Of a stretch of DNA of 25,772 nucleotides, positions 21,924 to 25,772 are shown one piece after another. The notes beneath the pieces are model-generated. The model did no database searches. It was not told the origin of the DNA and saw nothing but the letters and a program-made list of their open reading frames with translations. This DNA comes from JBAUHN01 sp049680295 (GTDB taxonomy: Bacteria; Pseudomonadota; Alphaproteobacteria; Rhodobacterales; Rhodobacteraceae), in assembly GCA_049680295.1 (NCBI GenBank), contig JBAUHN010000129.1, positions 1 to 25,772 on the forward strand, read 5' to 3'. The number at the start of each line of letters is the position of its first letter. Positions within the stretch are counted from its first letter, which is position 1. Position numbers and translations under genes: made by a program.

Positions 21924-23282
21924 ATGCGACCCACAGGCTACATATCCGGTGCCGCAGTACTGGCGGGCGGCGTTTTGGCGATGCACGCCGCGCCTGCATA
22001 TGCCTTTGACGGGGCCGTATCTGGTTCGCTTCTTGGTCCGGGTGGCGGGTTTTGCATGTCGGCCATCAACAGCGATGCCACGTCTGTCGCTATTGTTGGC
22101 AACGCCGGCGCGTCAACCGGCGGAACCAGTTTCGATCTTGGCGCGACGATCGTAAACACCCCCATTACGCCCGCTTTCCTGACTGCCTGTGGCTATATTG
22201 ACCCTGTGATCATTAGCCAAAATGGCGCAGACGGGATCTATGCAACCGATGGCTATATGGGGATCACTCTTCGCGCGCGTGAAACTGTTGGCGGCCCGTT
22301 TTATCAATATCAATTCGGGCTTAGCGGTGTGACCGGAACCACGGTTATCAGCACCCGCGTTTTGGCACCGGAAGAATCCGCTGAAATCGGCCAGTTTCAG
22401 CAATCGCGTGCCAATTTGCTGCTGCAAAGCCAACCTGATCTTATTCCCTTTCTGTCTGGCAGCGGGACCGGCGCTTTTGATGCGACGGTGACCCAAGGTG
22501 CCGGAGTGTTCAGATTTGCGGCCGGTGGCAATGAGCAACCGGTTTGGATGCGGCTGTCTGGCGCATGGTCGCAAGAGGGCACCAGTGACACGCGTTATGT
22601 TTTTGGCGCTTTCGGTGCACATGCGACCGTGTCCGAGAATTTCCTGCTGGGCGGTATGTTTGAGTTTGACTATACGGACCAGTCCGACGGCACGTCGGAC
22701 ATAGACGGCACCGGATGGCTGGCAGGCCCATATTTTGTCGCACGCCTGCCCGAGCATCCTGTCTTTCTTGAAGGGCGGCTGCTTTATGGCCAGTCTGCCA
22801 ACGATATTTCCAGCGGTGGCGCTGCAGCGGATAATTTTGACACCAAAAGGTTCCTGGCCCAGATCAAAGTCTCTGGCGAAATGAACTATGGCGACACGCG
22901 TCTGTTCCCGTCGGTTGATCTGTCCTACACGTCGGACAAGCTTGAGGCCTATACCGGGGCGGGGGGCGCGGTTCCCAGCCAGAAAGTTGAACTTGGTCAA
23001 ATCGAGGTTGGTCTGGGCTTTGCCACGCCCTTCCCATCCAACGCAGGTCCCGCAGACATAACACTGAATGGGGGCGCATATGTGGTTCATTCGTTGCTGG
23101 GCGGCGCTGGTGCCTCTGCAGTGGTGTCAGAATTCGATGGAACGCGCGGCCGGATCGAATTGGGCGTCGCCTATGGCGGATCCGACAATAACAGTTTTGT
23201 CGCCGAAACGTTTTACGATGGTATCGGTGCCAGCGGATTTGAAAGCTTTGGTGTTCAGCTCGGCTATAATCTGGAATTCTGA
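21924..23282 (+). CDS. Autotransporter-type outer membrane beta-barrel protein with a very short passenger
   Basis: A 452-residue protein with a signal peptide (1-27, cleavage at AYA-FDG). A ~120-residue beta-rich exposed or periplasmic part contains two cysteines (Cys44, Cys89), followed by a linker helix (EIGQFQQSRANLLLQSQPDLIPFL, about 155-177) like those that thread autotransporter barrels. The C-terminal barrel (about 207-452) ends in the aromatic signature GVQLGYNLEF, with the terminal Phe recognised by BAM. Alternating strands (VWMRLSGAWSQ, FLLGGMFEFDYTD, RIELGVAYGG) support the barrel. The start ATG 21924 has AAAGGA upstream. The passenger is far shorter than in classical adhesins or proteases, and its function is unknown. 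Confidence 0.85.
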   Translation: MRPTGYISGAAVLAGGVLAMHAAPAYAFDGAVSGSLLGPGGGFCMSAINSDATSVAIVGNAGASTGGTSFDLGATIVNTPITPAFLTACGYIDPVIISQNGADGIYATDGYMGITLRARETVGGPFYQYQFGLSGVTGTTVISTRVLAPEESAEIGQFQQSRANLLLQSQPDLIPFLSGSGTGAFDATVTQGAGVFRFAAGGNEQPVWMRLSGAWSQEGTSDTRYVFGAFGAHATVSENFLLGGMFEFDYTDQSDGTSDIDGTGWLAGPYFVARLPEHPVFLEGRLLYGQSANDISSGGAAADNFDTKRFLAQIKVSGEMNYGDTRLFPSVDLSYTSDKLEAYTGAGGAVPSQKVELGQIEVGLGFATPFPSNAGPADITLNGGAYVVHSLLGGAGASAVVSEFDGTRGRIELGVAYGGSDNNSFVAETFYDGIGASGFESFGVQLGYNLEF

Positions 23283-23323
23283 TACCGCTGAAACGTGATC
23301 CTGGCCTGGGATCTGGCCGCAGG

Positions 23324-23995
23324 TCAGTGGCCAATATAGGCCGAATAGATTCCAAACGACCCCACCAGAACCAGACTGATAGCCCAGACCAAGTCGAGGT
23401 TGAACCAGGTGCGCGACAGGAATTTCAACCCCAGCCATGCGTAAATAATGACAGCGACAACCCCACCGGCCACGCTCATCGCGCCGGTATGGACAGCCGC
23501 CACGCCAAGGGCGGTCAGAATATTGCCGGTCATCAGGGTTTGCGCGGCCAGATGGCCGGTTGCATCTGCGTCAATGGAACAAAGTCCCAGAAAGATTGGC
23601 ACCAGCATCAGCCCGGCCCCATGCGCCATCGCCGCTAGAAAAGACCATAGGGCCAACTGGCTTGGGCGCACACGCGACAGGAACCTGGGGTGTTTTCGGT
23701 TGATCAGCAGGTAAACCCCCATCGCGATCACCAATACCCCTGCGCCGATGCGAATTTCCACCTCCCATTCCACCAGAAAGAACATCACCGAAAACGGCAG
23801 CAGGATCGCCAGCATTGCCAGAAAATGCCCAAACGCCAGCATCGCCAGCGCCCGCACCATGGCCATGTGCCTGCGTTCCATCAAAGCGGCCGAAACGGCC
23901 AGCGGCCAGCCCATTCCGGGATTGATGCCATGATACAGGCCGGAAAAAATGACGGCCCACCAAAGGGCCGCCATGGTTGTTACGTCTTCCAGCAT
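23324..23995 (-). CDS. Multi-pass inner-membrane protein coupled to the SBP56 gene
   Basis: A 223-residue protein with about six hydrophobic segments (roughly 8-38, 46-75, 80-98, 112-140, 150-185 and 198-220). Polar residues within helices stand out: His22-Gly-x-Asn25-Pro26-Gly-Met-Gly-Trp in the first, His57 (FGHFLAM) in the second, His125 (MAHGAGLMLVP) in the fourth and His169 in the fifth. Intramembrane His/Asn patterns recall small metal or anion transporters (HupE/UreJ, NicO or TauE types), but I cannot assign a family. Its ATG (23995) follows the upstream gene's stop with no gap (TGAATG), implying obligate coupling with the SBP56 protein. Metal supply or product/substrate transport are the natural hypotheses. 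Confidence 0.82.
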   Translation of the reverse strand: MLEDVTTMAALWWAVIFSGLYHGINPGMGWPLAVSAALMERRHMAMVRALAMLAFGHFLAMLAILLPFSVMFFLVEWEVEIRIGAGVLVIAMGVYLLINRKHPRFLSRVRPSQLALWSFLAAMAHGAGLMLVPIFLGLCSIDADATGHLAAQTLMTGNILTALGVAAVHTGAMSVAGGVVAVIIYAWLGLKFLSRTWFNLDLVWAISLVLVGSFGIYSAYIGH

Positions 23996-25396
23996 TCAGA
24001 CGTTCGGATAGCAAAAGCTGTCAGTGGAACAGTCGCCGCCCTCTAGCCGGATCTGGTGGCTGCGATAGCCTTCGGGGAAATCGACGTAGAAATCCTTATC
24101 AAGGGCAAAGCCGCCATCCTCGTCGACACGGGCCATAACCATTTGGCCGCCTTTGTCATTGGGGTAGAACTGATCGTCCCATGTCGAATAAAGCGAGTTG
24201 GTCCAATAGACCCGTTTGCCATCGCGGCTGATCTCGACCATCTGCGGACCATAGGCAAAATCTTTGCCGTTGGGATGCTTATGGTGTGCGACGATCCCGC
24301 CCAGTTCGACCTTGCCGGCCAGTACCGGGTTCATCGGATCACTGACGTCATATTGATGCATTTCGCCCAAGCCCCAGCAGGCGACGTAGAGGTATTTGTC
24401 ATCCAGGCTAAGATCAATATCAGTGACCAGCGGCGGCACGGCGCCAAAACCCTTTAGCAGGTCAGGCAAATCATCCGGATCAGCCGGAACCGGGTCAATT
24501 GTGATGGTTTTCTTGGATTGCCAGACGCCGTCATCATCGCGCCACCAGGTAAAGATCGCCCCTTGCAGGTTGGTAGTGTCGACGACAACGCCGCAGAACC
24601 CATAGGATTTTGTCGGATCATGCGCAGGCCGGATTTCCAGCGCCATCTGGTGGTTCTCGCCAAAGTCCATCGTCTGAATGTTCTTGCGCGCGCGCAAATC
24701 CCAGAAATGGATCGAATGGCCGTATTTGTTAGATAGCAGATCCTCAGCGACGATCCCGTTCTCAAACTGCGGCGGCAGGCCCCATTCGGAACTGACCATA
24801 TAATCCTGCGGCAAGTTCCACCAGAAATCATAGTGTTTGTCCTGTTTGCCGCGATCCATTTCATAACGGCCAATGATTTCAAAGGTCTCGCAATCCATGA
24901 TGAAAATGCCCGGAGGTCCGTCAGTGCCATCCGCGCCGCCGCCGCCAAGGCAGGAGACATAAATACCTTCGGGGCCACAATGGATCGTGTGGGGCCGCGA
25001 ATATCCGGTCTTTTCAAACAGTTCTTCCGGTTCGATCGTTTTGTGTATCTTGGCCTTCAGCGGCTCTTTGACATCAACGACGTAGATGCGTGACGACCGG
25101 ATGCCTGGCACAATCAGATAGCGTCGTTCTAAAAATGCGTGGCCTGACAAAGGCGACAGCGATGACGAACAGGCATTCCAGCCAAAATGGTGAAACTCAT
25201 CCCCCTTGTTGGGCACAATAACCTGATGCACGATCTGGCCATAGGTGTCCGAGCCGGGTTTCAGGTCGATCACCGCGATACCATCTGACTGCGACCCATC
25301 GGGGCTTAGCATGACGGTAAAGCCGTAATTCTCCACCGGGGCCTGCATGGCCAGCTTGGCGGATGCGTGAAATGTTGGATCTGGTCGTAGTGTCAT
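23996..25396 (-). CDS. SBP56 (selenium-binding protein) / methanethiol oxidase family protein
   Basis: A 466-residue protein of the seven-bladed SBP56 family, whose characterised members (human SELENBP1, Hyphomicrobium MtoX) oxidise methanethiol to formaldehyde, H2O2 and H2S with copper. Visible motifs are EFHHFGWNACSSS (68-79), with Cys76 at the selenium-binding position; RPHTIHCGPEGIYVSCLG; the blade segments YGHSIHFWDLRARK and VTDIDLSLDDKYLYVACWGLGEMHQYDVSDP; and a C-terminal end HQIRLEGGDCSTDSFCYP. The classical CSSC is CSSS here. No signal peptide is seen, so it is cytosolic, unlike periplasmic MtoX. The start ATG 25396 has GGAGG 5 nt upstream; the ATG four codons earlier overlaps that site. 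Methanethiol from DMSP demethylation is a plausible substrate in a marine roseobacter (inferred). Confidence 0.9.
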   Translation of the reverse strand: MTLRPDPTFHASAKLAMQAPVENYGFTVMLSPDGSQSDGIAVIDLKPGSDTYGQIVHQVIVPNKGDEFHHFGWNACSSSLSPLSGHAFLERRYLIVPGIRSSRIYVVDVKEPLKAKIHKTIEPEELFEKTGYSRPHTIHCGPEGIYVSCLGGGGADGTDGPPGIFIMDCETFEIIGRYEMDRGKQDKHYDFWWNLPQDYMVSSEWGLPPQFENGIVAEDLLSNKYGHSIHFWDLRARKNIQTMDFGENHQMALEIRPAHDPTKSYGFCGVVVDTTNLQGAIFTWWRDDDGVWQSKKTITIDPVPADPDDLPDLLKGFGAVPPLVTDIDLSLDDKYLYVACWGLGEMHQYDVSDPMNPVLAGKVELGGIVAHHKHPNGKDFAYGPQMVEISRDGKRVYWTNSLYSTWDDQFYPNDKGGQMVMARVDEDGGFALDKDFYVDFPEGYRSHQIRLEGGDCSTDSFCYPNV

Positions 25397-25479
25397 TTTT
25401 TCCTCCATGTTTAAGTGATGGCCTGATTTTTGGGGCCGTTTTTTGGGCCCATATGGACCGGTTCTGATTGTTTTTCGTT

Positions 25480-25772
25480 CTACACCTCAGCCACATTGCA
25501 AAGCTGGATTGCGCCGCTGATTTTTAGGGCAAGCCGGGTCAGGTTTTGGCCGATGTCATCGCGGCTTTTCTGGTCGAACCTGCGCAGAGGGCCGACGGCA
25601 CCAACGCTGAACGTAGCGCCGATATTGCCGATTGAGATGGGGGCTGCGACGCTGGCAATGCCCAGATCAATTTCCTGATCGCAATCGGCAAAACCGCGCC
25701 GCACGATCCGGGCAAATTCAGCCCTGAGGTCGCTTTCACTGGTTTTGGTGTGTTCGGTATATTGTTTCAGGC
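25480..25772 (-). CDS. IclR-family transcriptional regulator, C-terminal effector domain (5' end outside the window)
   Basis: The last ~97 residues are visible, the frame being open to the window edge. They match the IclR effector domain: LRAEFARIVRRGFADCDQEIDLGIASVAAPI, then IGATFSVGAVGPLRRF, and a final helix (SRDDIGQNLTRLALKISGAIQ). The DNA-binding domain lies outside. It is upstream of, and on the same strand as, the SBP56-membrane protein pair with an 83-bp gap. It is therefore likely either cotranscribed with or the regulator of that pair; position is the only evidence. The ligand is unknown. Confidence 0.88.
   Translation of the reverse strand, partial: LKQYTEHTKTSESDLRAEFARIVRRGFADCDQEIDLGIASVAAPISIGNIGATFSVGAVGPLRRFDQKSRDDIGQNLTRLALKISGAIQLCNVAEV

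Noticed and set aside
21451..21999. 182-residue minus-strand frame in the gene-poor gap, overlapping the next gene start
   Set aside because: Arg/Pro/Ser-rich without recognisable motif or ribosome site, and it runs into the signal-peptide coding region of the opposite gene.
22113..23090. 325-residue frame antisense to the outer-membrane protein gene
   Set aside because: No family features, and the plus-strand gene has signal peptide, barrel and terminal Phe.
25397..25479. Terminator between the IclR gene and the SBP56 gene
   Set aside because: Only a 5-bp GGGCC/GGCCC pairing without a T-run on the minus strand; too weak to list as a feature.

Overview
The window looks like a chromosomal segment of a marine Roseobacter-group alphaproteobacterium (Rhodobacterales). 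The evidence is moderately high GC, protein sequences that read as typical of that group (ferredoxin-NADP reductase ending in YVVEKAFVG, a cysG-DUF2849-cysI-cysH-DUF934 sulfur operon, a DctPQM TRAP transporter, an autotransporter-barrel protein) and the absence of mobile elements. Species cannot be told from the sequence alone. Most of the window is housekeeping or core metabolism; the accessory-looking parts are 20.6-21.9 kb and the right end.

Left part (1-2.5 kb): the C-terminal half of an OmpA-type protein, then infC on the opposite strand, sharing a bidirectional terminator. infC appears to start at a rare ATC codon. Next is a membrane-anchored protein built from an Ala/Asp/Thr/Ser/Val low-complexity repeat.

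Sulfur block (2.5-8.6 kb, minus strand): cysG (siroheme synthesis), DUF2849, cysI (ferredoxin-type sulfite reductase), cysH (APS/PAPS reductase) and DUF934 are joined by overlapping stop/start codons, with fpr (ferredoxin-NADP reductase) 74 bp further on. Together they give siroheme, sulfate-to-sulfide reduction and a plausible electron supply. A Lrp/AsnC regulator is divergent from cysG. A soluble cytochrome P450 lies convergent to the regulator.

Transport and central metabolism (9.9-17.2 kb): a C4-dicarboxylate-type TRAP transporter dctPQM (plus strand) with a perfect hairpin between dctP and dctQ. On the minus strand are a stomatin/band-7 protein with a short NfeD partner, then sufT, an IscA/SufA-type Fe-S protein and tpiA. 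tgt runs divergently.

Proteostasis and chromatin (17.4-20.6 kb): lon with a sigma-32-like promoter candidate, a strong terminator, and then an HU-family protein with a long Lys/Ala/Pro N-terminal tail and a reduced DNA-binding arm. The lon-HU order is the common one in bacteria.

Right part (20.6-25.8 kb): about 1.3 kb with at most one small hypothetical gene, then a minimal autotransporter-like outer-membrane protein. A two-gene minus-strand unit follows: a cytosolic SBP56/methanethiol-oxidase-family protein directly abutting a His-containing multi-pass membrane protein. The C-terminal domain of an IclR-family regulator lies just upstream on the same strand. This SBP56-membrane protein-IclR unit is the best candidate for an under-described system. 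I found no CRISPR array, tRNA, rRNA, insertion sequence or phage gene.
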